Under the pieces are notes generated by a model. It did no database searches and had not been told where the DNA came from. It saw nothing but the letters and a program-made list of their open reading frames with translations. From positions 1 through 20,179 of the forward strand of contig CAPAOL010000052.1 of the NCBI GenBank assembly GCA_948579315.1: 20,179 nucleotides of DNA, read 5' to 3'. The stretch's first letter is position 1. Every line of letters starts with the position of its first letter. This document shows, piece after piece, positions 7,505-15,799 of the stretch. Source of the stretch: an uncultured Phocaeicola sp. (GTDB lineage: Bacteria; Bacteroidota; Bacteroidia; Bacteroidales; Bacteroidaceae). Position numbers and translations under genes: made by a program.

Positions 7505-8083
7505 ATGGCTAAAAGCGTAAAAGGTACACAGACAGAGAAAAACTTGCTGACTTCATTTGCAGGTGAATCACAGGCTAGAATGCGTTATACTTACTTTGCA
7601 AGTACAGCAAAGAAGGAAGGTTATGAACAAATAGCAGCTATTTTTACAGAAACAGCTGATCAGGAAAAAGAACATGCAAAACGTATGTTTAAATGGTTGG
7701 AAGGCGGTATGGTAGAAATTACTGCCAGCTATCCTGCAGGTATCATTGGTACCACTATGGAAAATTTGAAAGCTGCCGCTGCCGGTGAAAATGAAGAATG
7801 GACTACTGATTACCCTCACTTTGCTGATGTGGCCGATCAGGAAGGTTTTCCTGCTATCGCTACTATGTATCGCAGAATCGCTGAAGCTGAAAAGGGGCAT
7901 GAGGAAAGATATCTGGCTTTATTGAAGAATGTGGAAGAAGGCACAGTATTCAAGAAAGCGGAAGAAACTGTATGGCAGTGCCGTAACTGCGGTTACATTT
8001 ATGTAGGTACGGAAGCTCCTGAAGTATGTCCTGCATGTCTGCATCCGCAAGCTTATTTCGAAGTGAAGAAGAATAATTATTGA
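7505..8083 (+). CDS. rbr: Rubrerythrin
   Basis: This 192-residue cytoplasmic protein has the classic two-part rubrerythrin architecture. Residues 1-145 are a ferritin-like four-helix domain with diiron ligands: E21 in GESQARMRY, ExxH at 54-57 (EKEH), glutamates at 95 and 98, and ExxH at 129-132. Residues 157-190 are a rubredoxin-like domain with C159-x2-C162 and C175-x2-C178, which bind one iron. Rubrerythrins reduce hydrogen peroxide to water in anaerobes, taking electrons from rubredoxin or an NADH-linked reductase. All metal ligands appear present and the length is standard, so it should be active. The gene has its own -7 box, a candidate operator upstream and a strong terminator downstream, so it is probably a single-gene unit responding to oxygen or peroxide stress. 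Confidence 0.96.
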   Translation: MAKSVKGTQTEKNLLTSFAGESQARMRYTYFASTAKKEGYEQIAAIFTETADQEKEHAKRMFKWLEGGMVEITASYPAGIIGTTMENLKAAAAGENEEWTTDYPHFADVADQEGFPAIATMYRRIAEAEKGHEERYLALLKNVEEGTVFKKAEETVWQCRNCGYIYVGTEAPEVCPACLHPQAYFEVKKNNY

Positions 8084-8111
8084 TTGAAATAAAACCACTC
8101 GTTCATCATGG

Positions 8112-8147
8112 ATCCGGTTTCTCTGAAAAGGGGAAACCGGATTTTTT
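8112..8147 (+). terminator. Rho-independent terminator of rubrerythrin
   Basis: ATCCGGTTTC at 8112-8121 pairs with GAAACCGGAT at 8133-8142, extended by two further pairs including a T-G wobble, around a 7-base loop. A run of six T's at 8142-8147 and a second T run follow on the plus strand. No T run follows on the minus strand. Confidence 0.9.
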
Positions 8148-8176
8148 ATTTTTAGGAAATGATTTTTGATTAGTTT

Positions 8177-11100
8177 TTATTCTTCTCTTTTCCCGTTTAC
8201 AAATTCCCCCGGTTTCATGCCGAACTGTTTTTGGAAACATTTGGAGAAATAAGACGGATTATTGAATCCTACCATATAACAGATTTCATTGATGCGATAT
8301 TTGTTTTCTGCCAGCAAGATCGCTGCTTTTTTCAAACGTACCACTTGAATCAGTTCATTAGGGGTGATATTGGCCAATGTCTTTATTTTGGCAAACAGAC
8401 CCGAACGGCTGATACACAATTTTTCGGCCAGGAAATCTACGGATAATTCCGGATTGGAGAAATTCTCTTCTATGATTTCATTCATACGGGTAAGGAACTT
8501 GTCGTCCATAGAATTATTGGCAATGCTGTTCAGCGGAACCAACGGCATCTTCGAGAATTTCTGACGCAGCAGATTACGCAAGTCTACCAGATTCTTGATA
8601 CATGCTTCCAAGTATTGCATGGAGAAAGGTTTCTCTATGTAGGCATCTGCACCACAATCCATACCTTCTATCTTGGAGTTGGTATCTGTCTTGGCCGTTA
8701 GCAGGATGAAGGGTATATGACTGGTAGCCTGGTTAGTCCTTATCGTTTTGCAAAATTCCACTCCGTCCATGCGTGGCATCATCCAGTCGCTTACAATGAG
8801 TGTCACTTCGTTTTCTTTCAGTTTATTCAGTGCTTCTATACCGTCTTCTGCGGTAAGTATGCTGTATTTATCAGCCAGACTACTCGAAAGGAAATTCAAC
8901 ATTTCCTCATTATCATCCACAATCAGCATGGTTGGTTTATGTTTGATAGGAGAACCGGAGAGGTCCTCTTGCAAGATTCCTTCGGGAATGGCTGGGTTGT
9001 TCAATAGTGATGTGCCCGTATCCTGTGGCAGGACTTGTGCTTGTTCTATAGGCAACGTTACGATAAAAGATGATCCTTTGTTAACCTCGGATTCCACTTC
9101 AATACAGCCATTGTGTGATTCTACGATACTTTTGACAATGCTGAGGCCGATACCTGTTCCCGGCTTGTTATCCATAGCCTGATAGAACGGATGGAATATC
9201 TTCTTTTGTTCTTCTTTGCTGATCCCTATGCCGTTATCTGTCACTCGGATTATAAAAGTATGTTGTTCCGGCTGTACGATACAGGTAAGAGTAACTTCAT
9301 CTTTTGTGTATTTACTGGCATTGGTCAACAGATTGCTGACTAGTTTGGTTACCGCCTCACTGTCTACTATAGCCGTGAAATCTGCTTCAGGATATTTCAC
9401 AGTAAGCCGTGCTCCATGTTGGGCGATGAAAGGTTCGAAACGTTCACAAACCGCTTTGAGCAGTTGGTGGATATTTTGGGAAGCAAACTTCATTTTCATT
9501 CCTTCCTGTTCCACCTTCCGGAAATCCAGCAATTGGTTTACCAGGAACAGCAGACGCTGGCTGTTACGGTCAATAATATTCAGATCGTCGCGTACTGTAG
9601 ACGGCAGGGACACGGGAGATTTCATTATTTTCTCCAAAGGTCCTATGATAAGGGATACCGGTGTGCGTATTTCGTGGGCTATCATGGTGAAGAACTTGAT
9701 TTTGGCTTCGTGTACTTCTTTTTCCTTGTTGGCGTTCAGTTTGTTTATTTCAGCCGTATGTTTCTTCTCTGTCCGTTTGATGATGAAGCGGATGACGAAT
9801 CCGAAAGCTATGCAAACCAATACAAAATAGAGCAGTTTGGAAGCGGTGGACCAATAGAAAGGAGGGTGGATGGTGATTTTCAGACTGGTTCCTTTTTCAT
9901 TCCATATTCCGTCATTATTGGTCGCCTTTACTTTGAAAAGATAGGTTCCTGCGGGCAAATTGGTGTAAGTGGCCTTATTTTGGGAGCCTACATAGTTCCA
10001 GTCTTTGTCAAATCCTTCCAGTTTATAGGCGTATTTGTTTTTATTGGGGGTACAATAGCTTAAAGAGGCATAAAGCAAGCTGAATGCATTTTCTTTATAG
10101 GATAGCTCCAGTTCTTCCAACTGGTTGAGAGATTTTGGAAGCAGTTTGTTTCCAGTTTGGATTTCCTTATTATCTATTTCCAGTTCTGTAATGATTACTG
10201 GAGGAAGCATCACATTTGTCTTAATCTGATGGGGGTAGAAAGCATTGAATCCGTTTACTGAGCCGATATAGATTTTTCCATCCGATGCTTTTAAGGCAGC
10301 ATTAGGTAGGAATTGTTCACTTTGCAGTCCGTCGCTTTTAGTAAATACTCGGCAACCTTCTCCAGGGGTGTAGCGCACTAGCCCTTTGGTGGTGGTGAGC
10401 CACAATATGCGTTGGTCTTCGATGATGCTGCATATATTGTGACTGGGAATTTCAAGAGGTAAAGTTTCGAATGCATCTTCTTCCGCATTGTATTTGCAGA
10501 GCCCGTTCATGGTTCCCACCCACATCTCTCCGTTTGTGTCAATCAGTACGCAGTTCACTTGGTTGTTTGCCAGTGAGTTCGGATTTTTATGGTCATGTAT
10601 ATAGTTCTTCCATATCTGTTTTTCTGGATGGTATTTAAATAATCCCTTGCCTTGGGTGGAGAACCAGAGATTTCCTTTGGTATCCTGGTCAATGTCAATG
10701 GTCAGTGCGTCCAAGTCTTTAATTCGGGTGAAATTATCTTTTTCCCGGTTATATAGATTTACTCCGGACATGGAGGTGACCCATATTCTCTCTTTTCTGT
10801 CTTTGAATATGGCATAAGAACTGGTTCCGTCCAGTGAGGCGGGATTATCCTGATAGGCAGAATATGTTTTAAAAGTTCCCGTTTGCAGATTTAATACGTT
10901 TACCCCTCCAGTATAAGTACCGATCCATAAATTATCATCGTCCATACAAAGTGCATGTACATTGTGATAGGACAGACTGTTTTTTCCCTCCAAGGGCAAA
11001 TAATGGGAAAATTTTCTATTTTGAGGAGAAAAGCAGTTTAACCCTCCGTCATCCGAAGCGATCCACACATCTCCGTTAGAGTCTTCGCAGAACCGTCCGA

Positions 11101-12163
11101 TGACTGTTCCGTTAACAGAATTGGAAAAACGTGAGTGGACAAAACTTTCGAATTGTCCAGTATTGGGTGAAATATAATTTACTCCTCCATAGTAAGTTCC
11201 GATCCATATTCCACCTTCATGATCTTTTATAATAGGATAAACAAAACGGTTGGACAATGAATGTGGGTTTGTTTCATCTTCTGTAAACAATTGATATTCC
11301 TCTGTAATGGTATTGAATAACAGAAGCCCGTCATCCGAGCCTATGAGTAGCTGGTGAGGGGCATATTCCATGATAGAATGAATATGGGTGGCACCTTTTC
11401 CGTCTGTGGGATGCAGATAAGTAGTGGCCTTTCCGCTGTATTTATCGATTTTTTGCAAACCACACTCCCAGGTTCCTAACCACAGTGTATGTTCCGAGTC
11501 TTCCAACATGACCAATGCGTTTGAGTCATGCTTTCCGCTTTCATAGGAGAGCGGAAAAGTCTCGAATTTATTTTCTGCTTTATTCAGTTTGAAAAGACCT
11601 GAGTTTCCCCAATTGGTAATGGCCCATATTTGGTTTTCACTATCCACCAGTACACTTGCCATTAAACCATTTGCGTTTTTAAATTCGTATTGCTCCAAGT
11701 GGTTGGTGATAGTGTTGTATTTGAATATTCCTTGTCCTACCGTAGTGAACCATAGGTTTTTGTCTTTATCTTCGACAATATGGTTCGTATTTGTTTCAAT
11801 ATGGATATTTTGGGAGGTGGCCAGTACAAAAGGCATTATATCTTCTGTTTCGTAATCATAGATATATATGCCTTCGTCTGTACCTATCCATATCTTATTG
11901 AGGGTGCTGTATAAAGATGAAATAGCTTCATTAGCTCCCCTATCTTTCAGTCTATAGAGTTTTACAGTAGTACCGTCATAGCGGTTCAGTCCTTCATCCG
12001 TTCCTATCCATAGAAAACCGTATTTATCTTGCATTAAAGCACGTACCGAATTGGATGATAGTCCGTCTTCTACAGAAAAATGACGGAAACAGAGGTCATT
12101 GGACGCTGCAAACAGAATCATCGGCATCAGTAAGTTCAATAGCAATAGGACTAGTCTTTTCAT
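8177..12163 (-). CDS. Hybrid two-component system regulator (HTCS) of the polysaccharide locus
   Basis: This 1328-residue protein combines sensor kinase and response regulator in one chain. After a signal peptide (1-20) come many Reg_prop propeller repeats (about 25-650), seen as recurring LWIGT/IWIGT-type strands. A Y_Y_Y domain (about 690-765) and one transmembrane helix (about 775-795) follow. The cytoplasmic part has HisKA with H830 in FFTMIAHEIRTP, HATPase with N944/N948 and the DNGIGI and GTGIGLS boxes, a receiver with D1083, D1084, phospho-acceptor D1126 and K1178, and an AraC-type HTH at about 1225-1325. All key residues are present. Such proteins sense a specific oligosaccharide in the periplasm and activate the adjacent susC/susD operon. 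It lies 140 bases downstream of the GH127 gene on the same strand and probably has its own weak promoter. The ligand is not deducible. Confidence 0.96.
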   Translation of the reverse strand: MKRLVLLLLNLLMPMILFAASNDLCFRHFSVEDGLSSNSVRALMQDKYGFLWIGTDEGLNRYDGTTVKLYRLKDRGANEAISSLYSTLNKIWIGTDEGIYIYDYETEDIMPFVLATSQNIHIETNTNHIVEDKDKNLWFTTVGQGIFKYNTITNHLEQYEFKNANGLMASVLVDSENQIWAITNWGNSGLFKLNKAENKFETFPLSYESGKHDSNALVMLEDSEHTLWLGTWECGLQKIDKYSGKATTYLHPTDGKGATHIHSIMEYAPHQLLIGSDDGLLLFNTITEEYQLFTEDETNPHSLSNRFVYPIIKDHEGGIWIGTYYGGVNYISPNTGQFESFVHSRFSNSVNGTVIGRFCEDSNGDVWIASDDGGLNCFSPQNRKFSHYLPLEGKNSLSYHNVHALCMDDDNLWIGTYTGGVNVLNLQTGTFKTYSAYQDNPASLDGTSSYAIFKDRKERIWVTSMSGVNLYNREKDNFTRIKDLDALTIDIDQDTKGNLWFSTQGKGLFKYHPEKQIWKNYIHDHKNPNSLANNQVNCVLIDTNGEMWVGTMNGLCKYNAEEDAFETLPLEIPSHNICSIIEDQRILWLTTTKGLVRYTPGEGCRVFTKSDGLQSEQFLPNAALKASDGKIYIGSVNGFNAFYPHQIKTNVMLPPVIITELEIDNKEIQTGNKLLPKSLNQLEELELSYKENAFSLLYASLSYCTPNKNKYAYKLEGFDKDWNYVGSQNKATYTNLPAGTYLFKVKATNNDGIWNEKGTSLKITIHPPFYWSTASKLLYFVLVCIAFGFVIRFIIKRTEKKHTAEINKLNANKEKEVHEAKIKFFTMIAHEIRTPVSLIIGPLEKIMKSPVSLPSTVRDDLNIIDRNSQRLLFLVNQLLDFRKVEQEGMKMKFASQNIHQLLKAVCERFEPFIAQHGARLTVKYPEADFTAIVDSEAVTKLVSNLLTNASKYTKDEVTLTCIVQPEQHTFIIRVTDNGIGISKEEQKKIFHPFYQAMDNKPGTGIGLSIVKSIVESHNGCIEVESEVNKGSSFIVTLPIEQAQVLPQDTGTSLLNNPAIPEGILQEDLSGSPIKHKPTMLIVDDNEEMLNFLSSSLADKYSILTAEDGIEALNKLKENEVTLIVSDWMMPRMDGVEFCKTIRTNQATSHIPFILLTAKTDTNSKIEGMDCGADAYIEKPFSMQYLEACIKNLVDLRNLLRQKFSKMPLVPLNSIANNSMDDKFLTRMNEIIEENFSNPELSVDFLAEKLCISRSGLFAKIKTLANITPNELIQVVRLKKAAILLAENKYRINEICYMVGFNNPSYFSKCFQKQFGMKPGEFVNGKREE

Positions 12164-12194
12164 AGTATTTTCTTCTTATTTTCTAAATCTTATG

Positions 12195-12202
12195 CAAGAT
12201 TA
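12195..12202 (-). promoter_or_regulatory. Possible -7 element for the HTCS gene
   Basis: On the minus strand the sequence is TAATCTTG, one mismatch from TAnnTTTG, 31 bases before the HTCS start. Upstream of it (12211-12250) is a strongly purine-rich plus-strand tract. The match is weak; the HTCS may also be reached by read-through from the GH127 gene, since no good terminator was seen between them. Confidence 0.3.
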
Positions 12203-12303
12203 CTATTTTTCTGAGAAAGAAAAGAGAAAATTCGAAGAAAAAGTGAGGATTCCAGATGAATCTTTCAATAGACCTTTTCAGACATTCTCTAAAAGCTAGC
12301 TTA

Positions 12304-15300
12304 TCATAATCCTGCTGCAGATTTTAAGCGGCTGATAGCTGTTTCTATCATATCATGTGTGCCACTGCCGTCTGCTACGTATTTTATGACCATTTCAGTG
12401 AATGCAACAGCGTCTTTTAATGTCGGATCTGTAGAATCGTCTATGGTGCCTACGCGCCTTAATAGAGCAGATAAAGGTCTTAAATCTTCCATTTCGGGTA
12501 AGTTACCCGGTCTCATTGTATTGATGACGGTATTCAAACTAGCTACTATGGCATTGACTTCTCCTTGGGAGTAGTTTTTATCCTTATTAAAATATACATT
12601 TTGGGCATGTTCCAATGTACGTTTCAAACGGGTAAACCCGAAATGAGCCCAAGGAGCAAATTCAGGAATCTTGACTGCGAGAGCATTCCATTTTTCTTGG
12701 TTTGTTTGGCGTTCCATAGCTATATTAAGTAACTCCTTTAATTCTGTTTTATCTACATTATTTGCCAGTACCAAAGAAGCGGTGGCATCTTGTAGTGATA
12801 AAGTTTGTTTGTCAATAACGGTTTGTAAATCAATGTTATCCATTACTTCATGGGCGCTTTCAAGAGTAGCTTGCAATGTTTTAAAACTATCAGTAGTATA
12901 AAGGTCCGGATTACATTTTTTAGCTATATGGATACTGGCTTCAAGATTGCTCTTATCTAATCGGGAGGCGACTAATGATTCTATGGCCTTGTCAATATTG
13001 TCTACACAAGTAGAAATGGTAGTTTCTGTCAGAGGAGATATTTTCATTAGTTTCTCTCCCTCTTGTATAGCGGTTGTTAGTTTGGCGAAACTTGCTTTTG
13101 TGTAATGGCTTTTACTAAATGCCGTAGTTTCTCGTAATTTTGCCGACAGAGCCATTTTCAGTTCTACAGTAGGATCTTTAATATGATTGATGCGGAAGTA
13201 ATGAGTTGTATGGTCATGGCGATAATAATCTGGTTGGAAAGTTCGTCCACCTTGCATCAGTGTATATAAATTTCCTGTAGTACCGGTTTGCGGACCGTTA
13301 GGTTCAACAACGGTAATACTGGCAAGACGTGAGTCTATATTGAGTGTTGCTTCCGTCCAATTAGTGATATCGGTAGCTGTCATGGCAAACGGTCCATGCA
13401 TTAATGTACCTACCCAAGCCGTTTCAAGTTGGTGTCCGTCTTTACTTGCTATTTCAGCCGGTAGCTTGTCGGGACCATAGTCTATATGTTTGGTGAATGG
13501 CATTGTAATTTCTACTATATCATTTTCTTTCCATTGCCGGGTAGGTATTACCGCGTATGAACAAGGTTGATAATGAGTGGCAATAGAGATTCCATTTAGT
13601 TTTACATCAAAGCCGTCGGTGGCCCAATAAGGTACTCGCAGTTTCATGGCAAATCGGGCTTCTCCGGCAGTAACTTTAATTGTGGAGCTTTTTGCTGGCC
13701 ACAAACATTCCTGTTGTAAAGTGATATTTTTCTCTTCCCAATGGAGTGTGGTAGGCATATAAAGGGCTACCCACAATGTATTGTCCGAAACAAAGTAGGT
13801 TGCTTCCTGATATTTTACATGATTTTCAGATCCCGTACCTCCGCAGCAGGTAGATTGCGGAGTTTCGTTGCCCCATGGTTTCGATGCATTTAGTCCTACG
13901 GCATATTGATAAGTAGTCTGATAGTGTTCAGGGTGTAATGAGCCGATTATTTGGTTGTAAAGTGTCCGTTCGTAATAATCCATGTAACGGGCATCGTCCG
14001 GATTAAAACAGTTGAGGTCTTTTGTTAATTTTAGCAAGTTATATGCACAACAAGTTTCATTGATATGTGGATTTGAGTGACTCTCTCCTTCAGATACGCC
14101 ATTCATGGCCATACTTACTATTTGGGTATAGGGCTGTCTGAACATTTCGCCATTACCCACACCGCCGGTAGAATAACGATAACTTCCTTGTATTAAATTC
14201 CAGAAATTATGGGATACATGATAATAAAATGTATCATTGTTACTTAAATAACTTCTCAGTGCACCGATGATCATAGGGATATGCTGATTGGCGTGTCTGT
14301 TACGTATATCATCAATATTCTTTGAAAGCGGTTCGTAAAAGGCCGGACTATCAAAACAATTGGATGCTTCTATCAGACGCGCCTTCTCTTCAGGGGCGCT
14401 GACCATTTCTGAAAGACGTGCTAAAGATTCTCCCATACCTCCCACTTCACCTGCAATGTACATGTTCCACATTTCATAACGATTGCCGGGATGTGTCCTG
14501 CGTTCTTCTTGTGTTCCGTCTTTTTTTACATAAGTGCGGTAGTGCATTCTATTCCATACCCACAGACCCATATCTTTGGCTATGAGCAATGCTTTGTCGG
14601 CAATGCTTTTATCATCCATATAAGTTGCAATATCTATCAGACCCGCTAACTGTTTGTGAATGGAGTAATAGGGAGCCCATACCCAGTCCGAATTGTTATA
14701 TGCACGATACATCTCTATCAGTGCGGGATGGTGCGGGGGGATCGCATTTAGATAACCATAGCCATAAGTAGCCCATTTTGTTTTATGTTCATCAAAAGCT
14801 TCCCATGTACCTTTCATCTTTTTCAATTCTTCTTCAGGGGCAAAATCACGGGCTTCGAGATACCTTCCTAATTCTTCGCTCCATACGAATGTACGCTCCT
14901 GACATTCGCGCAGTTCATTCACCATTCGGGTGATGTTACGGCGTAAAATTTCTTTATGCGAAGGATTTGTTGCAGCGGCATAGGCAAGGGCCAGTGCGGA
15001 CATATAGTGTCCGGAACCATGTCCTTTTAATTTAGTTTCAGGTGAGTCCCATCCGTCAGACCGGGTATATCCTTCGGTACTCAGTCCATAAGTGTCGCGA
15101 TAATTATATAGCTGTTGGCTTACATCCCAACTGATAATCTCTTTAATGGCAAGATCACGATTGGAGGTCAGGCGATTGTTGCCGTTAATCTTTACATTGT
15201 TTAAGGGGATAGTATGGGCTATTAGCTTGGGGGAAATTGTATTTTTAGTGTCTACCACCTCTATTTTAGCAGTGATAGGATATCCGTTTTCTGTAGTATC

Positions 15301-15660
15301 GTCTCCTATAATGAATCCGTTTATTGTGTATTGGCTTCCAATGGGATAAACTTTATCGTCAGCCTCTGATTGTTCTGTGGATAAAGCGGAATTGGACCAT
15401 TTAGTTTGACGGTATTCACCTTGTCCGTCTGAATAAGTCACCCATACTTGATAAGGTAATTGAGGAACAGTTCCCACAGGACAATAGATCACGATGGGTT
15501 GTACAGAAGTTATGCTTCGTACTTCGATAACATTTGTCTGTAAGATGGATGTTGCTGTTTTATTAGGATTTAGTGTATACGCCTCAATGGGTATTGTTGT
15601 CAATAGGGATAATCCTGTAAAGAGAGTAAAAGATAAATATCTGTTCATTTCCATGAGCAT
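12304..15660 (-). CDS. Large GH127 glycoside hydrolase (DUF1680; beta-L-arabinofuranosidase-type)
   Basis: This 1118-residue secreted enzyme has in-frame ATGs at 15660, 15654 and 15648. The last gives the neatest signal peptide (MNRYLSF to about PIEAY), so the true start may be shorter; positions here count from 15660. Residues about 45-140 look Ig-like. The GH127 region spans about 165-730, with SDGWDSPETKLKGHGSGHY at 201-219. The zinc-thiolate site known from GH127 HypBA1 seems conserved: E535-T-C537 (INETCC) and the adjacent pair C605-C606 (STCCGG), one of which would be the nucleophile. E505 in GGVGNGEMF is a candidate acid/base. Residues about 845-1110 form a helical, FIVAR-like tail. 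The family removes beta-L-arabinofuranosyl residues; some Bacteroides members act on other rhamnogalacturonan-II sugars. It ends in a tandem TGA-TAA and follows susD by 139 bases. Confidence 0.9.
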   Translation of the reverse strand: MLMEMNRYLSFTLFTGLSLLTTIPIEAYTLNPNKTATSILQTNVIEVRSITSVQPIVIYCPVGTVPQLPYQVWVTYSDGQGEYRQTKWSNSALSTEQSEADDKVYPIGSQYTINGFIIGDDTTENGYPITAKIEVVDTKNTISPKLIAHTIPLNNVKINGNNRLTSNRDLAIKEIISWDVSQQLYNYRDTYGLSTEGYTRSDGWDSPETKLKGHGSGHYMSALALAYAAATNPSHKEILRRNITRMVNELRECQERTFVWSEELGRYLEARDFAPEEELKKMKGTWEAFDEHKTKWATYGYGYLNAIPPHHPALIEMYRAYNNSDWVWAPYYSIHKQLAGLIDIATYMDDKSIADKALLIAKDMGLWVWNRMHYRTYVKKDGTQEERRTHPGNRYEMWNMYIAGEVGGMGESLARLSEMVSAPEEKARLIEASNCFDSPAFYEPLSKNIDDIRNRHANQHIPMIIGALRSYLSNNDTFYYHVSHNFWNLIQGSYRYSTGGVGNGEMFRQPYTQIVSMAMNGVSEGESHSNPHINETCCAYNLLKLTKDLNCFNPDDARYMDYYERTLYNQIIGSLHPEHYQTTYQYAVGLNASKPWGNETPQSTCCGGTGSENHVKYQEATYFVSDNTLWVALYMPTTLHWEEKNITLQQECLWPAKSSTIKVTAGEARFAMKLRVPYWATDGFDVKLNGISIATHYQPCSYAVIPTRQWKENDIVEITMPFTKHIDYGPDKLPAEIASKDGHQLETAWVGTLMHGPFAMTATDITNWTEATLNIDSRLASITVVEPNGPQTGTTGNLYTLMQGGRTFQPDYYRHDHTTHYFRINHIKDPTVELKMALSAKLRETTAFSKSHYTKASFAKLTTAIQEGEKLMKISPLTETTISTCVDNIDKAIESLVASRLDKSNLEASIHIAKKCNPDLYTTDSFKTLQATLESAHEVMDNIDLQTVIDKQTLSLQDATASLVLANNVDKTELKELLNIAMERQTNQEKWNALAVKIPEFAPWAHFGFTRLKRTLEHAQNVYFNKDKNYSQGEVNAIVASLNTVINTMRPGNLPEMEDLRPLSALLRRVGTIDDSTDPTLKDAVAFTEMVIKYVADGSGTHDMIETAISRLKSAAGL

Positions 15661-15697
15661 ATTTTAAGTAATGATTTTATAAGAGATGGGAATATAA

Positions 15698-15726
15698 AGC
15701 CCGGTTCTAATAACTTAAACCGGGCT
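15698..15726 (-). terminator. Intercistronic hairpin between susD-like and GH127 genes
   Basis: AGCCCGGTT at 15698-15706 pairs with AACCGGGCT at 15718-15726, a GC-rich 9-bp stem with an 11-base loop. On the minus strand it is followed by TTTATATT, a weak T stretch. It is better read as an attenuator or a 3' end protecting the susC-susD message than as a full stop. A second weaker repeat (AGCAAC at 15754-15759 with GTTGCT at 15777-15782) sits closer to the susD stop. Confidence 0.6.
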
Positions 15727-15799
15727 GGAAAATAAATATTTGTTTAAATAATTAGCAACTATTGAGAAGAAAGAAGGTTGCTTTCTATCACATTATTTC

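Noticed and set aside
9416..10063. 215-codon open frame antisense to the HTCS gene
   Set aside because: It lies wholly inside the kinase and Y_Y_Y coding region on the other strand, has no recognisable motif and no promoter box; it is a shadow frame.
12293..12302. Palindrome AAGCTAGCTT just after the GH127 stop as a terminator
   Set aside because: It has no loop and no following T run on the minus strand.
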